Assembly (NCBI GenBank): GCA_018287875.1
Contig: JAGVVL010000001.1
Coordinates: 1 to 64,000, forward strand
DNA: 64,000 bases
Source of the DNA: Nigrospora sphaerica
Taxonomy: Eukaryota > Ascomycota > Sordariomycetes > Amphisphaeriales > Apiosporaceae
Direction: 5' to 3'
This document shows positions 52,392 through 64,000 of this stretch, one piece after another (the stretch's first letter is position 1; every line of letters begins with the position of its first letter). Made by a program: the position numbers and the translations under genes. Below the pieces are notes generated by a model. It had not been told where the DNA came from. It worked only from the letters and a program-made list of their open reading frames with translations, and made no database searches.

Positions 52392-52952
52392 TGTTAAAAG
52401 TATAGGGCTTACCCCTATACCGTTATCCTTCGTTAAGGACTTAGCTATGCACTTATTAAAAAGCTAGTCCTTTAACCGAGACTGCCCTAAAGCTCGGGCC
52501 ACCTTACCCGACAGCACGGGCCACCCTACCCTAAAGCTAGGGCCACTTTTCCCGAATACGTGGCCTACGCCACTCGGAACTTTCTATAAGTTTCTACGAG
52601 TTTCCACGTACTTCCATAAGGTTCCACGAGCCTCCACGTGGTCCCACAAGGTTCCATAAGCGTCCATGTGCTTCTAAGCTACGTCACTGCTTACGCGTCC
52701 ACTTACGCGTCCCCTCTTTGTATTACTAAGAGGATAAAGGGTTAAAAGGGTATATATAAGGGATAAATCTTCCTTCTTTATGTACATAGTCTCGGAAATA
52801 AGCAAGCAACTTAGAGATCTCACTCTCTACCCCCCTCAAGAGAAGTTCCTACTCTTCCGTGTTCCTTTATCCTTAAGGAACAGCCTCCGAGATCGAAAGA
52901 GCCCTTATAAAGGGGTTGCTTCCTCTTTCCGATCAAACCACCACTTCCAACA
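52392..52952 (+). repeat. Solo Copia LTR B (inverted)
   Basis: 561 bp, TGTTAAAAGTATAGGG... to CCACCACTTCCAACA, opposite in orientation to LTR A. A perfect TTATC duplication (52387-52391 and 52953-52957) flanks it. It is inserted in the G2' linker between RNase H and integrase. Confidence 0.93.
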
Positions 52953-52959
52953 TTATCTA

Positions 52960-54250
52960 ATAGTCCTCTTCCTTTTTATAATAGCACGTTAATAATGTGG
53001 TTCCGTTTATTAAGGATATATCTGACTTCGAATATAAATAGCTTAATGTAGGCTAGCTAGCGTTTGAGTGGTGCTGAAGGTAAGAGGTTTATGGAACCGT
53101 TGTTTAGCTGGTCCTATAGGGTCCTTGTATTTGTCTCTAAAAGGAACTCGTCCTTAAAGAGGTACAACTGTAGGCGGCGTAGAGCCTTCACGATAGCGAG
53201 GCACTCTTGCTTTCCCGAGTCGTATCTTATCTCAGTATTATTCCAGTACCCGGATTCGAAGTAAATAGGTCGGTGCTTTCTATTAATGAGTTATCTAAGC
53301 TCAGCTCCCTAGCCAAATCCGGAGGTATCAGTCTGCAGGTAGAATTTATACTTGCTGTACTCCGGTTTAACAAGTGCTATAGTATTGGCGGTCTCAATCT
53401 TAACAACTTTAAGTGCTTCGTCTTAATTAGAGCCCTATTTATATAACTTATCCTTCTGTAGGAGTTTAATAAGTGGCTTTATCTTTTCCGCGTATTAGTC
53501 GATCTATGCCTAAAAGCAGCCCGCTAGCCCTAAAAAACTCCTTAACTCGGTGACGTCTCTATAGACGTTCCATTATATGATCTCAATTACCTTCCTCTCG
53601 GGTGGTTTACGTCTATCGGAGCTATATAGGTAGCCCACGATCTCAATTTGCTTCTAGCACTAAGTCGATTTTAGTCCGCTAATTAAAACCTTAGCTAGCT
53701 CCATATTAAATAGGACAGCGTTTAAGTTCTCGAGGTGTTCCAGTATAAAGCGCCGGATCCCAGGGTAAAGCTCTTAATCGGCGTATCGTGTAGTTAGTCC
53801 TTTAACTAGGATGTCGTTAAAGAAGAAGTCGGCCTTTTCCTTTAGTATATTGAATAGGATTCTTACTATAACGTGAATAAAGTGTTCTAGGGAATTAGTG
53901 AATCCTTAAGGCAGCGTTATCATTTATAAGACTCCTAGCGGTGTCGAAAAGGCCGTCAAGTCTCTAAAAGCCGGAGCTAAAGCGCAGTGGTTGTATCCAA
54001 AAAGGAGATTTAATCCCGAGAGTATTTGGCAATTCGCGAAGGATTCCGCGAATTCGTCGCAACCTCTTAGTTGGAGTGCGTCATTAATTGTAACTCCGTT
54101 AAGCCTAGTAGCTGAATTAATAAGTCTAACGTTGCTGTCTTTCTTTGCGACTACGAACTAGCTGTTTTTGTAGGGGCTGTGGCCTTCCTTAAGCTATCCT
54201 TTAATAAGGCGTTTTTTAAGGATCTTAATTGCCTTTAGTATCAGCGCCCT
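52960..54250 (-). pseudogene. G2' RNase H and reverse transcriptase
   Basis: The - strand aligns with G2 15570-16420: KADFFFNDILVKGLTTRYAD, then LYPGIRRFILEHLENLNAVL, then RDVTELRSFLGLAGCF. RNase H retains YDSGKQECLAIVKALRRLQL. The catalytic loop again lacks a paired Asp-Asp (FNDI). Stops are abundant and no long ORF survives. Confidence 0.75.
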
Positions 54251-56250
54251 TAGGATTAGTACACTCTTAGCTTGCTATACGACGTATAGTACTATGCGGA
54301 TTTCGTATAAAGGTGAGATCTCTAGCCGAATATAACCTATATCTATAGTGTCCTAAGTTAGGTATGCTTCTTGGTTCTAAAGGGTTTGCTTAAAAATGGC
54401 CGTTTCTTTCGGTGTTATTTTTAAGGGTTTTAGCTAATTAAGGATTTCTACTTATTGCTTATCTCTTAGTTGCTTTTTAAGTCCTATAGTGGTGAACTTT
54501 AGCTGTATATTCTTTATCGGGCTATCTAGCGGCTTAAGTGTAAGCCTGCTTGCAATTTCTTTCAGGGCCTTTTATTTCCACGATGTTAATCCGGCTAGGA
54601 CTAATCTATCCAAAGGGTAGTCGTCCACTGGCTGCACCTTCTAGGCGACTGTTTTATATATGGTGTTAATTTATTCGGTTGTTCCGTTTTTGTAGGCGCG
54701 GTTTAAGTAGCACTCTTGCTATCGTGAAGTGTGTCTAGGCTAAGGGGATGAGGGCATCTCCTCGTTCTTAGCTGTGGCCTCCTCGTCCCCTATATACTTA
54801 TCTCTTAGCCCCTGAAGTAGGAGTAGGAGCCCGTTATTGGAGATCTTATTAGCAATTGTTTTATCCTTTCCTAGTCGTGAACGGTCTAAATTAGGTGATT
54901 CTGCAGCTGTAATCATGTTGATAACTAATTCTGCCAGTGTATAGCGTGTGGCTGAGAGAGACGGTTTTGCCAGCCTATGATCGCTACTAGGCTGGCTACC
55001 TTCCTTAATAGCGCGCCTTTCAAGGAGCCGCCTTCGGTTACATTCCCTTAATTAGCACTCCTCTTATCGGGGATCACTAGAATATAGAGCTTCGTATTAC
55101 TTATAATAAGCTGGGCTATTAGTGGAGTGCCCTTAAGTACATTATAAGATATAACCGCCTAACTATCGTAAATAAAAGGTAAGCCGAGAATTATATTATA
55201 ACTGCTATTCTTAGCCTTAACAACTTAAAAGAAAGTCCGGATCTTGCGTCCCCTAATTTAAAGGTAGTCGGTTAAGGTCCTTATTGACTTAGTAGGTGCG
55301 GAATTTACCGTCCATCCTCTTAGGACTATGCTAGATGCTATAAAAGGCAGGTTGTTCTTCTTACAGTAGGTGTCCACGATAACATTGATTGCGGCTCCGG
55401 TGTTTAACAGACCTCGTACTGAAGTCTCATCGCTATTGGGTCCAACTCTTATTAGAAGGCGTCCTAAGGGTCTCGCTGCTTTAATCTCGTCTGGTCTTAT
55501 AAAGAAGTCGGTCGCGTTAACAGTATATAGGGAGTCTTAATTAGTATGCTTTGTAATATTCCGTGTTCTCCACTTTTATTATAGTTTATTAGCTAGGTGT
55601 GCTCTATTAGTAAACCTTACTGATCCTTTAATCGTAATGCTATTCTTAAGGTCTTCACTAGTCCTTATAGTGATGCAGTCGGGGTCTTAAGAAGCCCCGC
55701 ATATGTCGATTATTTCTTCAATCCCTTAATGTTTGTTTATAGCGTCTGTTGCCACCTTTAGCAGTCCTTAGCTAAAATTGGGGACTTCTATAATTAGGTT
55801 TAACTAGGTAACTGTGAACTTCTTATTGCCAAATTCTTAAAGGATTTGCTTAGTCTATTTATCGATATTATCTTAATTAAGCTTTTCCTTTAGTTATAAG
55901 GTGGTTACGTTATTATCTCCTTTTGCTTGGCTATTCGTTAGCTAAGTGGCATCCTTTAAGCTGTACCTGCTATCTTCTAGTTTTACTCTTTTTTCTCCCG
56001 CGTTTACTATAATAATTTCGGTTTCTTTATCTGGAATTTCCTTAATCGAGGCAATTTGTAGTGATACAGCTTACCTTTCTATAACACGTAAGATCTCTCG
56101 ATTATCCGAGTCGTGCCCGATATATATGAATTCGAAGTTAACATCTAGTTAATAAGTCGTTTCGTAGGTCTCGATTAAGTTAACAGTTGTTATAGCTAGT
56201 TATACTTATCCTTAATTAACGATTTACCTCTTTCTATAATAGGCTGCGAA
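54251..56250 (-). pseudogene. G2' protease and linkers
   Basis: Degraded - strand sequence between gag and RT. The segment near 55380-55450 aligns with the G2 protease (the LLNTGAAINVI-like frame stands where G2 has LLDTGVSINII). Elsewhere only scattered similarity is visible; a + strand ORF at 55946-56152 is a shadow. Confidence 0.6.
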
Positions 56251-58644
56251 CTTGTTTATATCCTCTTAAGTAATTTGGTCTCGCTTAAATAGTTTGTTCC
56301 TAGTGTATATTTGCTGCTAATATGTTCCCAGTCTGTTGAAGAAGATATCTATTAGGCATATCTAGATAGCCGGTTTCTTTCGGCGGAGGCAGTCTCCTAA
56401 GATCGACTCGTCTAGCCAGTGGCCTTCTCCTCGTCTGCCTGCTCGGTATCTCTAGGTATCAGCATCCCAGTATAGGAAGCCTTGCTCGGTGTAGTATACT
56501 AACATAGGGCATCGATTGCTCCTGTAGCTGGGCTCACCGCAAGCATAGCAGTCTCTAGGGCCGTACGTGTTATGTAGCTAGACGCTGTTATCCGGGAGGA
56601 TGCGGTCGTAAGAGCCTCTACCGCCTGGGCCACCTCTCCTATAGGAGGAAAACCCTGATCCAGGTGCCCCGTATCGAAAGAAGTCTTAATCGACGACGCC
56701 TAATATTATTTCTTTTACCTGAATGTTGCTAATATAGGGATAGGTCTATGAGTTGTCTTGCAAGTAAGGCGGCTATAACTGCTTTAGTCTTTCGTTAATT
56801 AAAGCTTGAATTTGGTTAACCTCGAGACTTTCGAACTTCTTAGTTATCTTGTCGATTGCTTTATCGATTATCCTGGCGTCTATATATTGGAAACAAGAAA
56901 CCCCAAACTGTAGGGAGTCTGGTGGAAAGACACGGTCGTGAGGTCGATCCCAAGGGACAATCAGGTGAGGATATCGTTGATCAAGATGATCCTTAACGTA
57001 GGGGAGTAAAAGAAGCTCAAAATAGTCACGAAAAAATAAGCGTGAAGTACCGTACTAAGAGTAGCAGTGTATTAAAAGGAGGGAAAAAGCGCGCTGTCTC
57101 CTCTAGCTGATGTAAGTGCCCTGGGTGACATAAGCACCCTGGCCCCGTCTCAATATGTGTTGTCTTTAGTTATTCTTTCGGTCCTCTCTCTTTATACAAG
57201 GTTCTTCCTATTTAGTATTATTTTCGTAGCACGCATTTTAGCGGCATCAGTATTAAGAGTGTTACTAAATATGTGCTCCTCGATTAACTAGTCCGAGATA
57301 TCCTTAAAGGTGTCTTCATATCCTATAAGCCGGTTCTTCTTAGATAGTATATGCTGGATGTCCGGGTGTAAACGCTTAATTAGACCTTCTCGCGTTAATT
57401 TAATGACACCTCTTTATATTACGGATGCAGCCTTTAAAGTATTAGCGACATGCTTATACTTGATAAGGTAATTGTATATCTCTTAATAGTTTAACAGCTT
57501 AGGTCTAGATTCGAGTTCCGATAACTTCGCGCTTAAGGGAAGCTAGTATAAGAGGTCCCCTATCTTGAAGTTAAAAAGGAGGCGCTGCTTAAAATCTGGC
57601 TAGGTAGTACACTCTTTAATTGCTAGATAGATCTAGGAGAGTGTTCCTTAACCGATACAGTAGGCTATCAGCTCTGCAATCTTGTCGGTTTCAGAGAAAC
57701 AGAACCGCTAAGCGTGTCTCTCTTAGTCTTTTAAGAAGGCCGTGATATTATTGCTATCGAACCTTAGGTACGGGTAATGCCCTAAGTTAGGTAAGAGTTT
57801 TAAGTCCGAGAGTTGTAAAGGTGGATTCCCTTAATTAGGGATACCTTAAGGACTCTTACTTTTAGGAGTAAAAGTAGTAAATATTGTTAAGTTTAAGGAG
57901 GGGCTGGGCGTTTAGATTAGAGGGGCAGTTGATTGCTTATACGTGGTTGTCGTAAGGGAAGGCTCTATAAACTCTGTTATACGTGAAGTCTCTTAATCCG
58001 CGGCTTATCTGTTGGATCTTGTGTTTATATTATTTTTCTTTTATCTGGGAGGATTCTTATGTAGTTGTCTTAGGATAGCTAATCGGTTCCTTAAGAACCG
58101 GTGCGTGACTTACTTCTTAGCTAGCCTTAGATGTCGGCATTCGTATACTAGGATCCCTTAATCCGTTCGCTTACCGATAGCTTTATATATCTCTATTAAA
58201 ATCGTTAACATTATTCGTGTTATTTATTATAACGTCTTAAGGGTATAGGAGCTAGTCTTAACTAAGAGTGTTAGAAGTAACATAGCAACTCCTATTAGCC
58301 TCTCTATAAGTTGCTATATTAGGCAGGTCAGTTTATTAGCTGAGTTAGCTACAGTTAGCGTAAGTTCCTATTGTTTCTATACCGAGGTATTTTTTCGGAC
58401 ACCGATATTAGCCCGGTATCTTTCGATTTTCTTGTTTATTATGTTCTGCGTTATTTAAATAATAATCTCCACTGCCTTACGGTGTTTCTTTTTGTGGGGA
58501 GGGGTAACAATATTTTCATTTATATTAAGAGTACTTATTATTCCCGACTTCCAGCTTTTGCCTTATATTTTCCTTAATTCTCTACGTTTATTCTGTTTAG
58601 TTAGTTATCGCTATCTATCCTAGTTAGTTCTAACTGTTAATTAA
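56251..58644 (-). pseudogene. G2' gag, split by a solo LTR
   Basis: The - strand gives a capsid-like region and, near 56500-56560, a knuckle-like CYACGEPSYRSNRC in which the His is Ser. It is preceded by a Gly/Arg-rich stretch (YRRGGPGGRGSYDR) matching the one before the knuckle in G2. TAG/TAA are frequent. A solo LTR sits at 56888-57152. Confidence 0.72.
56888..57152 (-). repeat. G2-family solo LTR inside G2' gag
   Basis: 265 bp, TGGAAACAAGAAACC... to GGCCCCGTCTCA on the + strand, with a perfect ATAT duplication (56884-56887 and 57153-57156). It is less RIPed than its surroundings. Confidence 0.92.
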
Positions 58645-58678
58645 GAGGTTCACAGTTCGAGCCTATAGGGGGGAGCTA

Positions 58679-58897
58679 TGGAACTAAGAAACCCTAAACT
58701 GTAAGGAGTCTGGTGGAAAGACACGGTTGTGAGGTCGATCCCAAGGGCCAATCAAGTGAGGATATCGTTGATCAAGATGATCCTTAACGTAGAGAAGTAA
58801 AAGAAGCTCAAAATAGTCACGAGAAATAAGCGTGAAGTGCCGTAGTAAGAGTAGCAGTGTATTAAAAGGAGGGAAAAAGCGCGCTGTCACTCTAGCT
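58679..58897 (-). repeat. G2' 5' LTR, truncated
   Basis: Begins TGGAACTAAGAAACCC on the + strand and is cut at CTCTAGCT where the L1 copy's tail starts. The last ~50 bp, including the TGAGAC terminus, are missing. The adjacent 58645-58678 is the RIPed counterpart of the G2 primer-binding site. Confidence 0.82.
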
Positions 58898-61143
58898 ATT
58901 ATTGTTATTATTATTATTGTTCTTACACCTAGCGACCTATCTAGGCCATGAGGACCCCCCGCGCATCTTAGCCTAGGAAAACCGTTCCGGGCTGACGTCC
59001 GGCCGGGTGAAAAACCTAGGTTCCGCTGCGTCGCACCGCTTCTATCTGCTCTTTGACCTGCCATACCGAGATCGGGCTCAGCGCGCCCGCTTCCTAGCTG
59101 ATGAGTTGATTCGCCAGCTGGAACATGTCCAGCCTACGCGAGCGGAGTAGCCATCTCGCGATAATTCCTGCTTTTCCTGGGGTGTCGAGCATCCTGTCTG
59201 TGTCTATCGGTCCTCCTAGAGCTTGGACGAGATGCTCTCGTCTTTCTCTTTCCCGTGGGTAGAAAACAAGGATATGCTGGACGGTCTCCCTGCCCTGACC
59301 GTAGACGCACTAGGGGCTGTCGAAGCCCGGGACCCTACGCTTAAAAAGGAAGTCTCGCAGCCTAATCTTGCCAGTCCTCGCTTAGACGAGGATAGAGCTC
59401 TCGGCTTTATGGAGTCCCTTATAAAGCTTAAGGACGTGCTTATCTAGCGGCATCTTAGTTGCTGCCGGGGTTCGTGCTGTTCGATTTTGCTGCGCTTGTT
59501 GCCATCTTTAAAGCCAGTCTCTCTCCTCCGCCTTATATACTGAGTCTCCAGCTAGCCATTCGTTTAGCCACCCCTTACGATCGGGAGCGTCGGGGCCTTT
59601 CGGTCTGCGCCGGCGAGTCGGTCTTGTTAGGATCCATCTAGCTGCGCTATCGCACCTTGCTTAGATGAGTAATGCGATACGCGGCTGTTAAAGCCTCTCT
59701 TCCGATGCCGCCACCCTTCTGTTGAGCCACGTGTCTAAGGGGGATACGTAAGCTTCTGTTTCTAGTACTGCAGTGGCCGTGGCTTTAAAAGCTCCTGTGA
59801 CCTTTCGGAGGCACTCTGTTTAGACGTCGTTAAGTGCCTTGGCTCTATTTTTCGAGATCTGGCGGTGCTACTCTGAAGCTCTATAGCTTATCGCAGACCG
59901 TATAACGGCTGTATAGACTTGGCGGGCTCGCTAGAGAGAAGCGCCCTATGTCGAGCCGGCTATCCGGTCTAGAGCATAGACCTGCGTCGCCATCTTCTTC
60001 GATATCGACTGGATGTGGACGTCCCAGCGGAGACGTCTATCCACCTGGATGCCAAGGACGCGGCAGGAATCTTCTGGTTCGATTTCGTGGCCTTCTAAGG
60101 CTATCTTTATGTCCGGACCTTTCCGTCTTCGAGAAAAGTGGACTAGGTGATATTTCTGTACTGCGAAGGTCATACCGTAGCTGACTGCCCATTCTTTACA
60201 GATCCTGTGAGCGGCTTCCAGCTGCTCGCAGGTCTGCTCGGGGTCTAAACCGAAGCCTACGAGGTTCGTGTCGTCTACGAAGGCTATAGTAGCTATCCCT
60301 GGTATAGCGCGGAGAGCCTTATAAAGACCGGCTGTATAGAGGCAGAAGAGGATAGGCGATAAGGGTGAGCCCTACGGGACGCCTGCCGGGACTGGGATCT
60401 CGTCCGATTCCTGGCTATCGAAGAATAGCGTAGTGGACCGGTTAAATAAGAAGATTCGGATCCAGCTAATAGTCTATATAGGGACCTTTAACGCTCGCAG
60501 GTTAGCAAGGAGCCTTCTATAGTCGACGGAGTCGAAAGCGCCCGAAATATCTAGCGATAGAAGGGTTGCTGCGCCTCTATGTTTCCAGGCTGTGCGGACT
60601 AGGTCTATTAGCAACCGTAAGGCTATTTCTATGGAGCGGCCTTTCCGGTTGCCTATCTCTTCGTCCGGGAGCAGTCCGTTCTCTTCGGTAAAGCTAGCTA
60701 GCCGTTACGTTAGTAGGCTCTCGATCGCTTTCCCTATAGTGTTAAGAAGCGCGATAGGTCTCCATCCGCCGGCTTGGTGATACTCGTTTGGCTGCTTTCC
60801 TGGCTTCCGGAGGATAACGGTGACTGCTTTCCGGAACGCTCTTAGATAGTATCCTATATACTAGCACGCTTCCGCTAGGGAGGCCAAGGCCTGGAAGAGG
60901 GGCTTTCCTAGGCGTTTAAGGAATCCGTTCGGAAGCTGGTCTAGTCCAGGTGCCTTCCACTGGCCTGCCTTAGTAAGGACGTCTTGGACTTGTTCTGCTG
61001 TCACCTTGCTGTCCATACCGAGAGGCGCTGCAAGCCGGTTCGTTATTCGGAAGCCGGTGTACGTAGCCTTAGGGAGGGGATAGAACCTCTCTCGGAAGGC
61101 CTTTGTTTTCTCCTTATAGGTCGTTGCTTCGCCACGCGGTTGT
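58898..61143 (-). mobile_element. 5'-truncated second copy of LINE L1
   Basis: Starts (3' end) with ATTATTGTTATTATTATTAT, the complement of the L1 tail, and matches L1 from about 25780 to its end. RT residues FADDTNLVGFG lie at 60250-60290 and AGVPxGSPLSP near 60370. The truncation at 61143 (CGCGTGGCGAAGCAACG) joins directly to L2. The copy carries its own stops. Confidence 0.88.
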
Positions 61144-64000
61144 TGTTGTATTATCGCCACGTTGGGACATTGTCCTGCCTCCCGAGGGGCATCTGGCGTG
61201 CGAGAGTCTATCTACATGTACACGAGATATCCCGCATTTCGAGCCCAAAGGCAAAAATTTGGTCTAACCGTCTCCGTGGCTCCTCCATGCGAGCTCGTTC
61301 CCGGCGCGTTCTCCGTATTTAAAGCTTCTGCTTCATGAAGAGTACCCTCTACGACCTACCAGTGGGGGCATATGTCTTCATAGTACTTTGTCAGCTTCAC
61401 GAAGAGCTGGAACTTTCCTGGGTTGTGCACTAGCCGTTGCCAGTATTCCTTTAAGGTTTTCGGTTCGGGGTCGAACTTCGGCTACCAAGCCTGGTGCCTC
61501 CGCTTTTTCCAGCAGAAGACTAGATGTTCCGGTGTTCGCAGCATGCGGCATACGCATCGATCGTTCTGGCGGTGTCGGAACTTCCTATGGTACCAGTCGA
61601 AGTCTCCATGTCCTGATCGGAGCGCGAGGAGATTATGAAGTGTCTGCCTAGGGAGGTCAAGCTTTATTAGAGCCTTAAGAGTAGCATCGGTGAACCCAAG
61701 TTCTTGGTAGCGCTTACACCCTTAAGAGACTTCCTCCCACTATACAGCAAACTGTTTCTTAATGGTTGTTTTCTGAAGTCGCTTTATACCTGCGTCTATA
61801 GCCTAGGCTGTGTGTTCTGCTAAGAGCGCGGCCCCTTCCTTCGCCAGCCTATCGGCCTCTTCGTTCCCTTGGATGCCCTCGTGGCTAGGTACCCATCGGA
61901 CGCGGACGTCCGCTATAGTCGCTAGTTCTTGGAAGCTAAGGAAGGCCTTTTATGAGCTTTTCGGCGCGTTTCCTATAAGACCTTAGATAACAGATGTATT
62001 ATCTAGGCAGACGTGGATTATCGCGCTTAGGTTAATTCGGTGGGCTTAGCGTAGACCTTACTATACTCCCACAACCTCTCCGTCGAAGACCTCCGTAAGG
62101 CCTAGTCGGCCCTTACCTTAGCTGATTTTTCGTCCATTTCGGTAGATAGCGAAACCCCAGCCGACTGCTTCGTTAGGTCCCTTCGACTTATCCGAGAAGA
62201 CAATAAGGTGGGTATCGGGTAGTCTTGTCTGCCACACGGTAAACTCCTTCGCTGTTGTCTTTTTATCTTTCTGCGACTCCTGCTTCGGCGTGTATCTCTT
62301 TAGGACGTAATATAGCCTTGGAATGTCGGGTAGGAGTCTAGCTGCTCTCTAAAGCCTGGTCCGCGCTAGTTGTAGGGAGCCGTATTTAATGCTAGGAGGG
62401 TACAGCCGTAGCGCTATACATGTGGTCAGTATATAGTCCCTGTCTACCGACTGGAGCCGTTATCCGAAGCAATAGAACGCCGCTTTTAATACGATTCGCG
62501 CTGTTAAGACACCTGCGTCCCTATATAGCGTGGCTAAAGGTGTTGTCTTCTATACAGGCAGTACTGCCTATATCGCCTCCCTTAGGACCCTGTCTAGTTT
62601 ATCCATGTGTGCCTCCTGTCGGGTCGGCACCTCTATGTTGAGCTGCTGGCGCGCTTTCTTCTGGATCTTCGTACGCCCCTCGTACTATGCCTCCGCCCTA
62701 TAGGTGAGGGTGGGGAGGACGCAGGTGTAGATAGCCTTCCGGAGAGCTTTTAGCGGGGGGCCTCGCTGGGTGTTGGCTAGGCTCCGTAGGTGTTGTATAA
62801 GAATTCGAGCCTGTGCCGCTCTCTCTTTCACGTGCTCCGTAAACCGAAGTTTCAAGTTAAACCAAACACCGAGCTATCGCACGGGCTGGACCGAGGCGTT
62901 TATAGTCAGCCTATGGTCCTATACTGCCACACTAGGGAGTTCCTTTAGGCTCCTTACGTATATAAAATAGAGCAGCTCGCTTTTATCCGGGTCGATAGTG
63001 ACTTTATGTTCCTTACCTTAGTTGAGGACGTCGTTTAGGTTATTCGTTAACTGTCTTATGTTATTGTGTAGGGACTTACTAGCTCGGTAGAAGTATATAT
63101 CGTCCGCGTATCCGAATCGGTGTTTGGTGTCTTCGAGTAGAATGTCCGCAATATATAGAAGGAAGAGTATTAGGGAGGTGGGAGATCCCTATAGTAGGCT
63201 GTATTGGATTATCTATAGCGTTATTATAACATCCTTAAGTCGGATCCGCGCTTATCTTTCTTCTATAAAGGAGCCTACAAACTTGACTAGCTACGTAGCC
63301 TAGCCCTGTTATCTTATACAGAGTATAAGGCGTCTCTTAAGGGTGGCGTCGAATACGCCTTTCATATCCACGGTGAGGATCGAAGCCGTGCCCTTGTTCT
63401 CTAAGGAATGCTCGATCTTATATATAAGGCAGGTAAGGAGGTCTAAGGCTGCCCGAGTTAGCAAAGCGCCCGCCTGTTATAGGCTGACCACCCTATATAA
63501 GAGCGTAGTATTAGCTATGCGTTTTACTACGAGCCTCTCGAGGCCCTTCCCGAGGCAGGAGAGAAGCGAGATCGGTCGCTATAAGCGAGGGTTCGAGAGG
63601 TCTTTCTTATTCGGCTTCTGTAGTATCACGACCTTAGCTGTGCGGAATAGGCGTAGGGGGTGACTAATCTGTAGACAAGCTTAAAAGAGGGATTGTACAG
63701 ATTCTTAAATAACCTCTTAACACGCTTTTAGCAGTCGTATTAAGATGCTATCGGCCCCCGGCGAGGTGCTCTTTACTACGATCGTGGCGGCTGCTAGCTC
63801 TTCTTTTAAGATGTAGGCATCCTAGGGCAGGGTATGTCGCGGTACTATAAGGATCTTAAGAGGGTCGTCCTCGAGGTCTTCGGCGTCTATAAAACGCTCT
63901 AGGAGAGCTTTATATAAAGCGTGTGCCTTTTCTTCCGTGTCCTCAATCGTCTTATCTTTGATAACTAAAGGTAGCGCTTATAAGGCGGGCTGTAGCTTAT
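61144..64000 (-). mobile_element. Second LINE (L2) with RT and RNase H, continuing beyond the window
   Basis: The - strand has an RT with GYADDIYFYRASKSL at about 63060-63113, distinct from L1. An RNase H domain follows (LIVFSDKSKGPNEAVGWGFA and VFDGEVVG, about 62060-62210), then a Cys/His-rich tail (CVCRMLRTPEHLVFCWKK, about 61510-61560). It ends near 61211 with a short CAACAACAA-type tail at ~61145. RIP-type stops are frequent. The 5' part lies beyond the window. This domain order is known in Tad1/I-type LINEs. Confidence 0.8.

Larger units (their letters stand above)
44947..58897 (-). mobile_element. Second G2-family Gypsy element (G2'), multiply interrupted
   Basis: On the - strand: LTR 58679-58897, primer site, gag (58.6-56.3 kb), protease (~55.4 kb), RT and RNase H (54.2-53.0 kb) and integrase (45.9-44.95 kb). 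Continuity across the insertions is shown by 52330-52391, which reads DNKDNIAEGDVDNF, the counterpart of the G2 linker at ~16540. It is interrupted by Copia LTR A plus G1, Copia LTR B and a G2-type solo LTR. The whole element is saturated with TAG/TAA. No 3' LTR is found. Confidence 0.82.

Noticed and set aside
58645..58678. A tRNA gene or tRNA-derived SINE
   Set aside because: Only T-arm and acceptor-like sequence is present, directly beside an LTR at the primer-binding position. There is no D arm, anticodon arm or A box.

Overview
This is a subtelomeric, transposon-dense stretch of a filamentous ascomycete genome (Pezizomycotina). I cannot name the species. The evidence is: telomere-type CTAACCCTAA at base 1; fungal introns with GTNNGT donors; Fot1/pogo-type DNA transposons with TA target duplications; Tad1-like LINEs; chromodomain Gypsy elements; and C-to-T decay that turns Gln codons into stops, as expected of repeat-induced point mutation (RIP).

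Layout. 1-3596: telomere-proximal tract, almost pure pyrimidine on the + strand, with several tandem arrays and four copies of a conserved ~45-bp GC-rich box. 3597-9467: Copia element on the - strand with two LTRs. 9468-10771: spacer and an inverted Copia LTR split by a solo LTR of Gypsy family G2. 10788-18170: RIP-degraded G2 element. 18419-22364: two pogo-like transposons (T1, T2) flanking a RIPed relic of Gypsy family G1. 22367-22979: a little-RIPed G2 scrap and a TPR-repeat gene fragment. 23100-28019: LINE L1. 28020-31500: relic of what I read as a telomere-linked RecQ-helicase-type (TLH) gene, interrupted by transposon T4 and a solo LTR. 31898-35839: transposons T5 and T3.

35960-40349 is the only well-preserved host DNA: a three-exon amidase (-) and a divergent CorA-like membrane protein (+). 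40350-42123 is degraded intergenic DNA. 42124-44673 is the 3' half of chromovirus G3 carrying two solo LTRs. 44947-58897 is a second G2 element (G2'). It is split by two solo Copia LTRs, one of which carries a nearly intact chromovirus (G1) with identical LTRs, and by one G2-type solo LTR. 58898-64000 holds a truncated L1 copy and part of a second LINE (L2).

The elements form a readable insertion stack, and many insertions have perfect target duplications: 4 bp for G2-family solo LTRs, 5 bp for Copia, G1, G3 and one unassigned LTR, TA for the pogo types. Most real features are therefore broken. The frames quoted were followed by eye through stops and shifts. Coordinates of degraded elements are approximate unless an LTR, TIR or target duplication is given.
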